64,000 nucleotides of DNA, taken from Carnegiea gigantea. Lineage: Eukaryota > Streptophyta > Magnoliopsida > Caryophyllales > Cactaceae. The DNA lies in NCBI GenBank assembly GCA_029747015.1, contig JAKOGI010000143.1:510001-574000 (forward strand), in the 5' to 3' direction. Positions 46,670 through 59,758 of this stretch are shown here, piece after piece. The translations under genes and the position numbers were made by a program. Position 1 is the first letter of the stretch, and every line of letters begins with the position of its first letter. The notes under the pieces were generated by a model. The model did no database searches. It was not told the DNA's origin and worked only from the letters and a program-made list of their open reading frames with translations.

Positions 46670-49600
46670 CTACGCTGGCAAGGGTTCTTCCATAACTGTC
46701 ATAGAACAATCAACCGTATCAGTGAAGTGCTTCAAAATGGTGTAAATATGACAGGCGAAGAGAGGATATGATAGCCAAAAGGAAGCAAAAAAGAAAGAGA
46801 GCAAAAAAAAAACTAAAAAGAGTTTCATGTTTAGTAGAGTGTAATGCAATGCAATGTTACCTAAGCTACTCCTATGTTAGCATTCTAGTCAATCTTCTTC
46901 TATTGATGATTGCATTGCATTCTACCAACCATAATATTATTAGCTTGAATGTCCCAAACTCTTGAGAGTTAAGAGCAGCAAAAGAGGGAAGGATGAATAC
47001 CTTTTGTCTTCTCGGGAACATTTGAAGCAACAGGGGCCTTGGTTGGAACATCGGGTAGATCCAACTTCTCTTCGGGGACAGTGACTGGAGCAGGAACTTC
47101 AGGCAGATCTTGCACAGTGAGCTGCACAAAGGAATGGCACACATGAGTTAACGGGTGACTCTGAGAAAGAACTAAGACAATGCTCACATATAAAGCACAC
47201 TGTCAATTGCGAAAAGAGTACCAATTCCCCCCCCCCCCCCCCCCAAACAAAGAAAAAAACAAACAGCCTACAGAATCAGCATAAATCAAAGTGAATCAGA
47301 TACCCTAACAGGCATCTAATGCAGCATTTAACCATGTGAATCAAACCCTAGAGCAATCAGGATCCAACTATCCCTTTCATTCCGTGCCTTCAATTCCAGT
47401 TCAGTCATCATATATCACCGCAACCCAAAAAGAGAGAAGTTAGTGGCTAAGCAGAATCAGTTCAAAATCTCCAATGACTAGGCTTTAATTATCCCAGTGA
47501 CTACAAATCTATTCAATGAATCATGAATCATGCACCAGGAAACAGTCTTCCTTAATGCCATCAAGAAGGAGACCCGAGAAGCTTTTTGTTGCCCAAATTA
47601 TGTTATTAACAAGATTGAAATCATATTATGGCAGACCAAGAAAAAGGGCCAGGAAGGGCCTTCTATCAACAGAACTACATCTCCCTGCAACCCCCCCCCC
47701 CCAAAAAAAAAGCCGCAGGAAAAAAAGGACAAACGAAAACTGCTTCATTTTGCTTCCTTGCGAATGCTTGTTGGGGCCATAACGTCAAGCTTTTTTATTT
47801 TGTCCATTACTAGCATGTGACATCATTCTCCATCATCTCTTGTGCCTGCTCAAAAGCTACCTACATATTTGCATAATCACATCCATACCAAAAGTAATCC
47901 CTTTTTCAAGCATATCCCTGCACACTAAATATCATCATTAAGGGAGAAGTCCATTCTCCATTCTAAATAGATACTTCACACTCAGCAATCTAAATGGCCT
48001 GAGCACAACCAATGTAGTGGCAGAATCAAAATGTAGTCAGATCTATAAGGAACTGAGATCTGGAACTATTGGCAGGATAGAACTTTGCAGGAAAAGAGAA
48101 GCAAGATTCCGGAATGCAAATTTAAATTAATTTTTACCTGCAGTGCTATATAACACTTGGAGGGAAAGGAACTTTAGGCCACTAAGTAAGAATATAGGAC
48201 TGTTTCAGCAATTCTGCAGTAATCTTGTCAAATGATTCAGTAAAGCTCAGAGAAATCTCATCATGATGAAACATTTTGGCAATTTTGAATGCAGCCCCCC
48301 ATGATATGCCCTCAGTACCTTGCAGTTGTACAGATGTTGAGACAACATAACGAATCCAATCCACGATTTTACGTGCTTATCCAATCCTAATGAATCCATC
48401 CATGATCCCCCTAAAAGACGTTCATATTTATTCTGCTTCTCATCTTACAAGTTACAATAAACTGTCCTGGAAGTTCATGCCCATCGGAATGTTTAAAAGA
48501 TTTAATAAACTATGGAACACCAGGAAGAACTCATCTGTGAGGCACAAGTGTCCCAGGGATCCATTCGTCAATGGTTTTCTAAAGGACACCCATAAAAATT
48601 ATTTGGTACTCATCAAATTCCCCAAAAAACAAAAGCTGGACACTCTTATATCTAATTTCTGGATTACTAATGGGAGCAATAGAACTCAAAATATAACAGC
48701 TTGGGGTTCCCATAATATGTGGAAATCTTTTTAAGGTAACTATTCTCGAAGAGGTTCATCCTCCTGCTGTAGTTTTTACATTTTACAGCTGACATGATCC
48801 AAGAGCCATGAACTGAATGGAACACTTATGAATCTCATTACCTGCCTAAATAAAAGGATGAACTTAAGTACCCACCAAATCTTTCCTACCATACATATTA
48901 TGGCCATGGACATTTTATCCTAATAAAAACATACCTGTGCTTCTAGGTTCTGAAATTCTGCCAACACTTCCTCCTCGTCCTCAGCAGTCAATTTCTCCCC
49001 TAAGATGGCATTTATCTCCTGAAAACCCACATCACAGAAAAGAACATTAATGTTAGAGAAGATATTAATCCCTGCAAAAGGGGAAGGTACTACAACTGTG
49101 GGTACTGTTACCAAGCCACAAGACAAGGTGAGGCATAAACAGTGAACTGAACTAACAACAACAAAACAACCATTGATCGTCACAGCACATGAAGTCCTCG
49201 GGAAGGAAAGGGGAAGGATACATCTAGATTAATAACTCAAGACCTGTATGACTTAGATACCAATTCTATCTTAACTCATAGAGATCTATCCAAAACCAAT
49301 TATTTATATTCTATTGATGAATTCAAAATTCATCAAAGTTAGCACTCATGAGAGACCTTACATGTGACCAAATCCACGCTTGATGCTGGACACAGCTTTC
49401 ATGATGACCAATGATATAGGTACTGAAGACTGACAACTAGGATTAGTCACAATTGCTATAAAAAAGAATACAACTAGTGTTAGCATCCAATCAGTATCCT
49501 TCATTTTATCTGCAGAGTATATACCAAAGATCCAGAGATGACCAATTTGATCCCTTATTATAGTGAAGAGGAAAGGCAAAATTCAAAACACATGAAGTTA

Positions 49601-52600
49601 ATGAACAGAAAAATATGTGATAGCTTGACATGACGATCAAAGCAACCCCCCCCCCACCCCCCAATGACCGGTGAGTTTTTTTTTCCCTTGGTTATCAGTA
49701 GAATTGGCCCTCGTGTTCTACAAACTTTTCTGCTCTTTTAATCATTTTTATCTTCTATCCACACACCCCGAGCCAGGATTCCTATGTTCAGGCTAAAAAG
49801 AACATGAACCAAGCCATTTCAGCAGGGAAACCGCATAATATTTCAAGTCAATTCCAGCAACAGTTACAAAATTAAAGAGAAATGCAAGGCATGAAAGAAA
49901 ACCTCACATCTTGATAGGCTTTAGCTTCAGCAGTATCATCCATCAATTTCTGCACATCATCCAAGTTTATCTCACTTTGAATTGCTTTCATTGCATTGTT
50001 TCCTGATTGTAAGCTTTCAAAAACAGCCTTCTGCTTGCTTGCCAATTCAATATCTGACAACTAATCAAAGAAGCATGTTAAACTATCTCACGAAAATTAC
50101 AAAAAATGCCTTCGGCGTAAGAGGTGCAATCTAAAGTTGCAAAAAAAAGCATTGAATTGAAATAGTGAAAGAACCAAAAGAAGACAGGACTCCGACAGAG
50201 TAAAATTCTTACTTGTTGCTCAACATTAAGCAGCCAAGCATCAACTTTTTGCAGCAACTCTTCCTGCACCTTCTTTTTCTTCAATGCAAGCAGGGCCCTA
50301 TCCTTTTTCTTTTCACGAATCAAGTCCCTAGCAGCTTGCTTTTCAGCTTCAATGACTGCTTCAAGCTGATAAGACAACAAATATGTTATCTATTAGGCTA
50401 TTGTGCAGTCCTCATTTGGATTTAACATCAATGAAAAGCTCAAAATGAAAATCAGGTTATATAACCAAATGCAATCTAAAAAAAATGTACATAAATAACA
50501 TAATAGACATTAAATAAACCACGAAATTATCAGCAGCTAGACATGATTTAATTATCGAGTTTACTCACCAGTGATTAGCATTGGATGCTTTATGGACCCA
50601 AATCACCCAATAATGCCAAAAAAACAACCTACCTTAAAAATTATACCTTGACAGTATGATTGTGAATTCGAAGAAATAGGCTCATGGAATGGAAAGCAGG
50701 TAAGATCTTAAACTGTTCTCAATAGAAACAGCCAACAACAACTTTGAGGAATGCTTAAAGTATGTCAAAATCTTTACATTCAATGGAGTAACGTGGAAGC
50801 TCTATGACATTATGAAGCAAAAAAAGGATGTCAAATGTTAATGCCCCCCCCCCCCCCCAAAAAAAAAAAACACGAGCATAATATTGCAGAAAGAATACCA
50901 GTATGACAGTGCTCACAACCAGAACAGCAGAACATAGAAGAAAACGAGCAAAATGCTCAACCCAAATTCAAATCCACATCGCAGAGCCATGCCTAGACAG
51001 GCGCGTATTCCTTTATCGGGGAAGGGCTATAAATTTAGCAGCCTTACCATAGAATAGCCGAGAAATTGTTTCCCCTGAACCTTAGATTAAAAAATCGTTT
51101 ATTGCCCACTACTCCCCCCCCCCCCCAAAAAAAAAACACAAAAAAAGGGAAATAAAGCATAGCAAGGCATCTTGCTTCAGTCCAATTCAAAATTTCAAAC
51201 TAGAAAAAGCCACCAAATTTAAGAAGTGGACAAGAAAAGAGAGTTAAGAAACAAGCTAAGGTATGATTAATAGAGGAGTCATTATTGATCAACTCCTGGG
51301 AGAGAGAGATTCTTTTTTTTAAAAAAGTGAGCTATTATCATTGACCAAACCCTGGAGATAAAATGATACAAACAGAGCTAGCCTTAGGTAGACTGATATC
51401 CCTGCCAAATCTCAAGGATAAGGATAAGGCTTTGGAGTCTAAGCTTGCTTCAAGATTTAAGACCCAGAGGAGTTATTATCAACGACCAACTCAGGAAATA
51501 GGAAGAAACTGAACACACAAGTATGCAGCCACGGGTGCTTCATCCAAGAATAAGAAAGTGGGCATTACTTCCAGTATAAAAGGGTTCCCCCAGAAAATTA
51601 TAAGAAGGTCCTCTTTTTCTATCTCGTCTGCCTTTTTCCAGTATAGAAAGGATGAGAGATCTGGAAAGGATGTTCAAATAACCAAAAAGCAGAAGGTACT
51701 GAGTAGTCAACACTCCAAAGGGGAGTATCTGCAAGGTGAATGTTTACAAGCAAACATCTCACACACAAGCCGCATGCACTAATTGACTAGCTGTGTAATG
51801 ATAACCAAGAAGAAGTTGTCAGTGTAATAATATCCAAGAAGAGATAACCCCCCCTCCCCCCAAAAAACCCAAAAAAAAGAAAATGGAAAAGGATGACAGG
51901 AAAATGTGAAGCATGACTGTTTTCTCTAATCGTTTATGCCTAAGCAATGTATCGGGGTAGATAGGGAATTTATGTAAGCTGCAGAAGCAACAGACAATAT
52001 CCCAAAAGGACTTCTGAAGTATGGTATGTTCTCATCTGAATCTATCCAAGAGGGAAATGTATGTCTCAAATCAAAAGAAATTGTCCTTTACCAAAATGTA
52101 TAATCAAAACGTTGATGAAAAAAAGAAAATTGTATCGAAGACTCAGGTTTAGTTCTAGCAGCAATGATTCAATTGTCAGATATTCTTAGGCCTATTTCTT
52201 TGTCCAGACAAAAATCTAGAGCATTATTTTCATATGAAGTTTCCCAACATTGCGTAGACATTCCTTCTTTTGGGAATTAATGTACTTCTTCCAAAATGCA
52301 GGAATGATTGAGTATCTCAAAGCCAAGGGCTACTATCCCCTTACCACGAAGATAATTGGGCTTCTGAGAATCCATATTAGGAACCCTTCTTCAGGATCGA
52401 CCATTATGCGTTAAAGGATAGTAGAATGCAGGGTCACTAATGATGTTTCACATTTGATGGCCACTTCTATAGGTTTCTCTCTGGTATATTAATGCTTAAT
52501 TCATGGACATTTCCTTGCCTATACACAACTGCTTCTGAATACAAGGTGGGAATATAGACCACGGTCAGAATGGAACTTTGTCCTTCACTGGACCCCCCCT

Positions 52601-53296
52601 TCCAAAAACTTATTCATGAAAAAAAAAAAATCTTCATCAACTTGATCAAGCTATATTTTTGGAATCCTTTTCTACAATAGAGGCCTCCATGAAACCTCTC
52701 GATTCACATAAACATTATGTATGACCATCTTCACTTGTTGATGAAGAACTGATGAGACTGCATTGAAATCACCAACTCACAAACAAGCTAACGGCAAATT
52801 CAACGGGGCAACAATGTCAATAAACAGATGTTCAACTTTCCTTTCGATTAACATATGGTATCATTCATCCAGAGGCTTCCCAAAATAACGCACTCAGAGT
52901 TGTCATAGGCACTTGCTCCTCCATGGAAGGCCCAAAAAAATATTCTTTTTGGTCAAAACATAGCAGAAGCTTAACGACATACTATAAATCACGAACGTTG
53001 AACTACAAAGACCCATCCAATCTCCCTGTTCATACTAAAGAATAAGCCTCTAAGCACAAAACCCATACAATCATCCCCACATTTCTGCATTTCAACACTG
53101 ACCCAGACAACTAGAGAAAGTTCCAGTTAATGCCCGAGAAAAGAAAAGAAGAAAAAGCAAAAACCAGAAAGAAAAGGGAGAGTTAGGCTATTACCTGTTG
53201 CTGGTATTGGCCAAGCTTGCGCCTTTGCGTTTTAAGAGAGAGAATGGCACGATCTACTTCAGTAATCTTGGGCTTCTTCACAAATAGGTTGCCCAT
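46670..53296 (-). CDS. VPS20: VPS20 (CHMP6 homologue), ESCRT-III subunit
   Basis: Six exons on the minus strand join into 639 bp (212 aa plus stop): 53296-53195, 50365-50213, 50060-49908, 49018-48935, 47121-47001, 46695-46670. All borders are AG...GT with matching phases. It begins [18 protein letters not shown]; Gly2 fits the N-myristoylation signal known for VPS20/CHMP6. Then follow the Snf7-type basic helices ([53 protein letters not shown]), the acidic second half ([41 protein letters not shown]) and a Pro/Val/Glu-rich tail ([21 protein letters not shown]) ending MEEPLPA. VPS20 nucleates SNF7 polymers on endosomes for multivesicular-body sorting. Arabidopsis homologues have nearly the same length. 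The last coding exon is only 26 bp and intron 1 is 2.8 kb. Confidence 0.96.
47122..48934 (-). other. VPS20 intron 4
   Basis: 1.8 kb without a recognisable gene. C18 at 47,227-47,244 and C12 followed by A9 at 47,691-47,711. The plus-strand frame of 114 residues at 48,390 shows no known domain and I regard it as chance. Confidence 0.7.
50366..53194 (-). other. VPS20 intron 1
   Basis: 2.8 kb with C15A12 at 50,844-50,870, C13A10 at 51,114-51,136 and a C/A tract at 51,848-51,879. No gene or complete transposon recognised. Confidence 0.7.
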
Positions 53297-55217
53297 CCGT
53301 AATAATCGATTCGATATTAAACCCAATCCACCAAAAATTCAATGCCGAAAATGGGGCAAAGACGGGGGAAAAGAGATCCCCCTTCCCCCTCTCCTTTAGT
53401 TCGTCGAAATACCCTTTGCTTGATTGGGTGTAGCCCTAATTCATCGGAAATGAAGTACTTCTTTGTTTTTGCCCCTTTTTCTCTATTGGGTATCAGATTG
53501 AATCAACGAATTGAGCGACTGTTGAGAAAGACCCTTGATTGGGGCGGGGAAGAGAGATCAAAGGTGATTGTGGTTATCAACAATGAATTTCTTTTCAATT
53601 TTGCATGAATTTGAACTCTCCCCCTTACCCCACTCAGCCCCTTGGTCTCCTCTGCTTCTGCTAATCTCTTTTTCTCTTGGGTGCTATGCTGTAAGCACGG
53701 GATGAACACACAGGCAGATGCCCTCTTTTTTTCTTGTGGGTGTTTTTTTCTTTTTTTTGGGGGGGGTGGGGGTTTGGTCAAACATTACAGTAAACTATTG
53801 AAATTTACGTTGAAACTATCCCCCGAAAAAAAGCTATTATGGGATCGAAAGATATAAAATTACGTTTTCTGTTCAAATTTTAAAAAATTATGCAAATATA
53901 AATTATTAGTCATCTTAAAATCATCAATACAATACTTATAAAGAAGTTCGTCCTACCATACTTCTTATTTGAGATGATATCAGCTAAGAATTTTTGAATT
54001 AAAGATGGGCATACAATTAAAAATTTAACCTTATAAATTCAACTAATCTTATCAATAAATAAAATCATCTTGTCCACAAATAGCATACATTGATCAAACC
54101 AAATCAACTTTACTAGCAAGAGTCAAAGGCTTGAGGCTTATAGTTCATGACGTCTCCAACTATCAAGGGTATACAACACAAGAAAATTGCTTGTAAATGA
54201 TTCTTTTTGATTTACTTCAAATCTTCTTTTATCTATCCTCGTATTATGGTTTATAGATAAAATTAAATGAAATAACTTCTCTTGAACAATCATTTAAAAG
54301 TAATTTACAATTTCAAAAGTCACGCATAATTTTTTTATTCATATGTATTTGTCGTTCTAATATATATTTTTACCCACACATATTTATGTGATATGGAGAC
54401 ATGCCCTTGAAAACAAGACATACAATTGAAATGTCATGGGTTGATTTTTCCAATCACCCCTCGTGCATGGGAAGAATTGTACTTGTTATCATTGGAGCCA
54501 CCTTAGTTTACCATTAAATCTCCATCATTTGTTGTCAAATTACTTACAACAACATGGAGAATTGTTAAGGAAAGAGACATTTTGAGAATAACAAGAACTT
54601 GTCAATGAGTAAGGAGATGAAAGGACAGGAGACACGTGCTCATCAAAACCTATAATCTTGGGATTTTCCCAGTGCTTTGACTAAGACTATTTCCATGTTA
54701 GTCAAAGAATTATAAAGGAGGAGGCAAAAAAAAGTCAAGGCCTGCACAACATTGTTCGATGAGAATGCTCCAAGTGCAAGACTATCCCTCGGTGAGGAAA
54801 TAATAGGCTTGATTTTTGATGTGCAAATATGGAGCATACAAGAATGAATATAGAAAGAACAAGGGATCAATCAGTATTCTGATCATTTGGTAAGTTAGAG
54901 TAGAAATAAGAAGATGGATTCAATTGAATTTGAAATTATATTGCTTTCTTGGTTTGAATTTGTGCTATAAATGCATTTATAAGAAAATAGGGCTCCATAG
55001 CATTGTAACCCTTTATTTTTGCAATTGAAGAAAATAAGTGCATTAACTAAGAAATAGGCATATAAATATCTAGTGTATCCATATTTGCCACTAGAAATGA
55101 TTGTTAAGTATAAGGAACATAGCTCCATGCACCTCTAAATATAAGACAATATTAAAATCTATATAATTGAAGTACCCTCTCGGAAAAACCAAACCCATAT
55201 GATAATGATGCCGTATC
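53297..55217. other. Intergenic upstream of VPS20
   Basis: The first 500 bp hold the VPS20 5' leader and promoter (minus strand); the rest is AT-rich. A T8-G7-T-G5 tract lies near 53,750-53,772. No gene recognised. Confidence 0.6.
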
Positions 55218-55382
55218 TCAAGATGATCCACTCTTATCAATTAGCCTTGGTAGTATTTCTTCCACTTTCATCGTTCTCTTTCTTCCATGATGATCATGAT
55301 CATGATCAATCTCAGCCCTCCTCAGCAGCTCCTCCAGCTGCTGCTTGGATATCCTAACCCTAACCTGCTTCAATATGTTGTG
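55218..55382 (-). pseudogene. Truncated sister copy of the MGNCC-type gene
   Basis: An open stretch of 55 codons on the minus strand reads HNILKQVRVRISKQQLEELL, then RRAEIDHDHDHHGRKRT, VEEILPRLIDKSGSS and a stop. It is clearly homologous to residues 42-90 of the protein at 56,951-57,292. A TGA immediately upstream (55,383-55,385) and no ATG mean the N-terminus with MGNCC is missing, and the conserved WRPSLESI C-terminus is also absent. Tandem duplicate, same strand, about 1.6 kb away. Confidence 0.8.
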
Positions 55383-56950
55383 TCAAATCATTTGACACTT
55401 CCTATTTTTTAATAAGGTTTCAAATATTAAGTGAGTGCATCTCATGTGGCAATGCGGTTGTTTTGTGAGTTCGATGCTCGCGGCCTTCGGAGATTAAGTT
55501 GTGCAACCAATCAAGTAGGCCTTTGGGTCCAAGTTTTCTCCTCCCTGTACCGTCAGTCTTATTAGGTACCCGTATCTTTGAGGATAGAGACAATTACTTG
55601 TGAAAAAAAAGTATTCATTCTGTCCTCTTAAAAATCTTTCTATATCATTGGTAGGTTGTTAATTGAATGTATGCACAATATTGTAATAACTAATGCTACA
55701 TTTAAATTCATAATATACTTGTTGTAGTGAGCTCTTTTAAACGTTGTGTAGAGTGAAATCTTTAAAACCAAAGTCTGAAATAAAAGGAACAATCTATCAA
55801 TTAAAAGGCATACAAATATGGTGTTTTTTTTTTATAAAACTTCGTGCACAATAATACTTAAAAACTAATAAGTAATTGTGCGCATTGTTGGACAGGCCAG
55901 GATATATATATTGATTTAGTAAGTGGGGAAATATAATATGCTACTTTTCAAAAGCACCCACATGATAATACTTTATGCATGGGACTTAAGTAATCATCCA
56001 TATAGTTAATTGGAGTACGTAGGACTCAGTTGAGTCGGTCCATAATTAAGTCATCCTCCATTCTCATGATAAGCACAAATATAGGGATATATGTAGCCAC
56101 CTCCTGCCGATGTGAATTAGCAGAAGCCAGAATGGACACATGCTCTTAGATTTCAGAAGTCGTCTAATATTAATGTTTATACTCACATATTTCTGAAATA
56201 TTACTCTTACCCCCTTGATCTTTATGTGGAATAACTGGGAACTCTAAATTGCTAATAAGATAGTTATTCATTCAATCAAAAATTTGTGATTAAAAATAAT
56301 TTCATGCAATGCAAAGGATAAAAAATTATTTTTAAAATGTAAAGATTACAGAAATTAACTTGGAATTTCAAACTTGGTTGAAAAGAGGTCCATAATTATT
56401 AGGAATGGAAAAGGTTTTATTCGATTCAATTGTCTAAATTTATTTAACCTGAAAAAAGTCACATAGGGTTATGAATTGTTTGTCCAAAATTTTAATTTGG
56501 GCACAAGATCATTTTTCCTATTTTTACTGTCCACATTTGATTTGATCATAACTTAGACATATCATATTTGTCCTGACCCCAAAAAAAAAAAAAAATTACC
56601 CACGAATATAAATGTCTCGATTGAATTTTGTTATCCAATTTTTCCAATTCAAATTTAACCCGAATCCTAAATTTTTTATCACATTTGTTATAGACAGATA
56701 ATGAAGAAACCATTATAGTATTAAAAAATCATGACACATACATATATACGCATACTTGCATGTACACTTCTTCTATTAAATAAATCAATCAATCAATCAG
56801 TAAATGAATTCCTCATATACATCAAGTTAAGAGAACAACCCTATTATGGACGCCATCTAGTTCTTGGTAAAAGTCTTTAAAAATTATTGTTAAAGAGCTG
56901 AATTTGAACCGCGCCTTCATTTGCACCCAAAAAAGAAAACGACACCATGA
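55383..56950. other. Spacer between the duplicate small genes
   Basis: AT-rich, no gene recognised. The part 55,440-55,610 (GTGAGTTCGATGCTCGCGG, later a T-rich end after GGTACCCGT) could be a decayed tRNA-derived SINE. Confidence 0.55.
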
Positions 56951-57292
56951 TTAATTGACCTCCTTAATGCTCTCGAGGGAAGGTCGCCAAGGCCCTTGAT
57001 GATGAACCTCAACATGATGACTCTTATCAATCAATCTTTGGAGCACTTCTTCTGCCCTCATTCTCTTTCTTCCGTCACGATCACGACCATAATGGAGATG
57101 ATGCTGATCAAGCTCAACCCTCCTTAGCAGCTCGTGGAGCTGCTGCTTTGATATCCTAATCCTCACCTGGCCGCCACCAGATAGCTGTCCGCCGCCGCTA
57201 ACAACAGACCCTTCCATCTCGGCCAGCCGCCTCGGCATTGTTTGGTTCCCCAACGACGTCGTTGAGCCATGGATACCACAACAGTTGCCCAT
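56951..57292 (-). CDS. Small plant protein with MGNCC N-terminus, unknown function
   Basis: A single-exon frame of 113 residues. It starts MGNCCGIHGS: Gly2 with Cys4-Cys5 is a typical N-myristoylation plus S-acylation signal, which would place the protein at the plasma membrane. A variable Gly/Ser-rich part (25-45) is followed by VRIRISKQQLHELLRRVE, a His/Asp/Arg-rich linker, RAEEVLQRLIDKS and the C-terminal PWRPSLESIKEVN. The ISKQQL...LLRR, EEVL.RL and WRP.L.SI.E blocks recur in a family of short plant proteins of about 90-130 residues whose role I do not know. The 5' flank on the minus strand contains a long run of A (T on the plus strand) and a possible TATATAAAC box at about 57,442-57,450. 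The ATG is the first in the frame and fits the lipidation motif. Confidence 0.85.
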   Translation of the reverse strand: MGNCCGIHGSTTSLGNQTMPRRLAEMEGSVVSGGGQLSGGGQVRIRISKQQLHELLRRVELDQHHLHYGRDRDGRKRMRAEEVLQRLIDKSHHVEVHHQGPWRPSLESIKEVN

Positions 57293-59374
57293 TTCACAAT
57301 ATGCCGCCGTTACACTAAAATCCTTTTTTTAAGCCCTTTTTTTTTAATGTGTGTGTGTTCTTTAGATGAAGATTTAGATGAAGATCATGCAAGGGGAGAT
57401 ATGGCGAAGAATATGAGAGAGACAGAGAGGAGGAAGAGGAGGTTTATATAGTGGGCATGCGCAGACTTTGAATTTGTTGATTTTTTCCATCCTTTTTTTT
57501 TTGGAGGGCGGGGAGGGGGGTTTGCACTCTGCAGAGTTTTACTTTTCTTTTTCTTTTTTTTGGGGTACGTAGGAATTAAATATATGATTTAAAAAAAATG
57601 AACGGGGGGGAAAGAAGGCATTAAAAAACCTGGTCTGGCGTGGCAAGATTAGCTGCAGCCTGCAGTGCTGGATTAGGTTTCCGGTTTGACTGATAATTGA
57701 GAAAAAGATGAAGGAGCGAAGTTAATCTTCAAGCGGTCAAATTGGATTCTGATATGACATAACAACAACTAGTTTTCAATTCATCAGGAAAAAAAAAAAA
57801 GGAGATCTAGTTTAAAAACCTAATTTCCACATAATTCAAAGTGAGTAGTTTGTTAGATCATATGCTTTAATTTAATTTAGATGGTAAATTTTATCGGCAA
57901 ATTACAGTATGTATTTTTGGGTTTAATTTTAATTTTTAAAGTATTAGTGCTTGTTTGTAGATATAAATAGTTCTAAGAGTATGATATATGATATACATTT
58001 TAACTTAATCTGATCCAATTGACTTCAATTTAGAAACTCGAACCGAATAACTTAAATTAATAAAGAAATCGACGCTCGAATTGCTTAGCTATCCAATTTG
58101 GAAAGTCGACAGGTACCCAAATCAAACTTTTTTTTTTCCTCGAAAGTTGTTCTGTTTCACAGGAAAACTTTATTAGACCAAACTTTAACGAAATCGGCCC
58201 AAACCAAAAGTTATAACCTAACCTAGATAGACTAAAATCCCATCAACCTAAACATGACTAAACCCAAAATTAAACAGGCCTAAAATAAACAGAATGGCAT
58301 TAAATAAAAATTAACTTGATTAATTAAATAAATAAAATTAATTCGGCTATTTTCACCTTGCACAATAATTCGATGTGGGAGTTGTTAAAATTCAAGTCTA
58401 ATACTTTTGACTCAAAAAGACTACAATATAATGCATTTTCAAAAGTCATCTCAATTAAAAATTTAAGCTGATGGTTAAAAACTCATAAATAAGTTTTATA
58501 CTTCAACTATAGTCGACTAGGGTGTCTCTTACATCAAATAGTGCAGCATAAAATTTTCTCCATCTAATAATTGATAATCAATTGTAGCTAATAAAAATTT
58601 GAATATTTTAAAGACACGTGCGTACAGCAACTTAAAACAAAAAATTATTTTAATTCAAGACCCCCTGGCACACTCGTGCAAATTTGAATTAGAACAAGAC
58701 AAGATAAAACCGCTAACTGAGTATTGACCATCGACGTGCGGTAAATTATGTACAACGCCATTCAAACAAATGGTACGGATGCAATAGGGTCAAATACGTA
58801 TACTTGACATAATTCCTTTTCAGCCACCAAATGTTACGTATTCTTCAGTACGAGGTATAACGAGACCCAGCCCTATGCATGGATAATTCACACGTTTAAA
58901 TCTCACGGCAAATAGTAATAATAAACAATTGCCAAATAGATCATAAGCCCATAAATAAGTTGAAGATGTAAATTCTAACTTTTGAGCAGAGACAAAATAT
59001 ATACGTTTGATTCGTTTAAATTGGTCAATTATGGTGTGACAAAAAAGCTCCTATGGAAAGAATCTTCATTATTGAAATCTTAGCATTGAAGAAAAACAAC
59101 AACAAGTCGGAACATCAGAAACTTAAAGAATCTTTCTTTTTTTTCCTTTAAGGAAAAATAGCCACTACCTGGTAAGTTTTGCTAAGAGAAACTAAAAGAA
59201 AAGTCCTGTAATCACATTATTGTGTTTGAAATGGTGCCGTCAAGTATTTATCTGATACGATTATATGACTTGAAAAAATAGTTTCATGTTGGCTGTAACA
59301 AAATATGGAAAAGCTTATGTGCAAGTATTCCCACAAGCTAGGAAGAAGTAACTATGATGTAGGATCTTGAAATT
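57293..59374. other. Intergenic, no gene recognised
   Basis: Upstream region of the MGNCC-type gene followed by AT-rich sequence. G-rich runs near 57,500-57,525 and 57,604-57,612. No domain-bearing frame. Confidence 0.6.
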
Positions 59375-59758
59375 TTGATAAATTTAAATATTGTTGCATG
59401 CTGGTTGAAATTCAATGTTTATAAGAGGGTCTTGCATCATTATAATCTAGCTTTGAAATTTGATTTCTTCTACGTTAAAGCACGATTTAGGAAGGCTCGT
59501 TTGTTGTTAGGCATTGGAAAGGTGGAGAAGGCTTGTAATAATCTTCTGATTGCTTTGCGATTTGATCCTAAAGTGCAAAGACCCTTAAAGAATTCACAAA
59601 TGTTCAAGAATGCGCAAGCCAAAGAGAAACTTGGATTCAATGGAAGCGTCTGTATGTTATCAAAAAAAGAAAAAACAAAAAGGTGTTTGATCCCTGAGTA
59701 TTGCACTAAATCCTTTGTTCGCAACTCATCAAACTGTTGTTGCAGTGAACATATATAG
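59375..59758 (+). pseudogene. TPR-like fragment
   Basis: A 127-residue frame whose first 75 residues look like one and a half tetratricopeptide repeats: NIVACWLKFNVYKRVLHHYNLALKFD followed after a short turn by VKARFRKARLLLGIGKVEKA and LLIALRFDP. The pattern (W/L-x2-L/Y, then A-x3-F/Y-x11-A-x3-P) fits, as in the TPR regions of FKBP-type co-chaperones. The remaining 50 residues have no recognisable features, and neither a start region nor further repeats are found around it. I think it is a gene or retrocopy fragment; an expressed small gene cannot be excluded. Confidence 0.45.

Noticed and set aside
48390..48734. 114-residue plus-strand frame in a VPS20 intron
   Set aside because: No domain or homologue recognised, and it lies antisense inside a well-defined intron.
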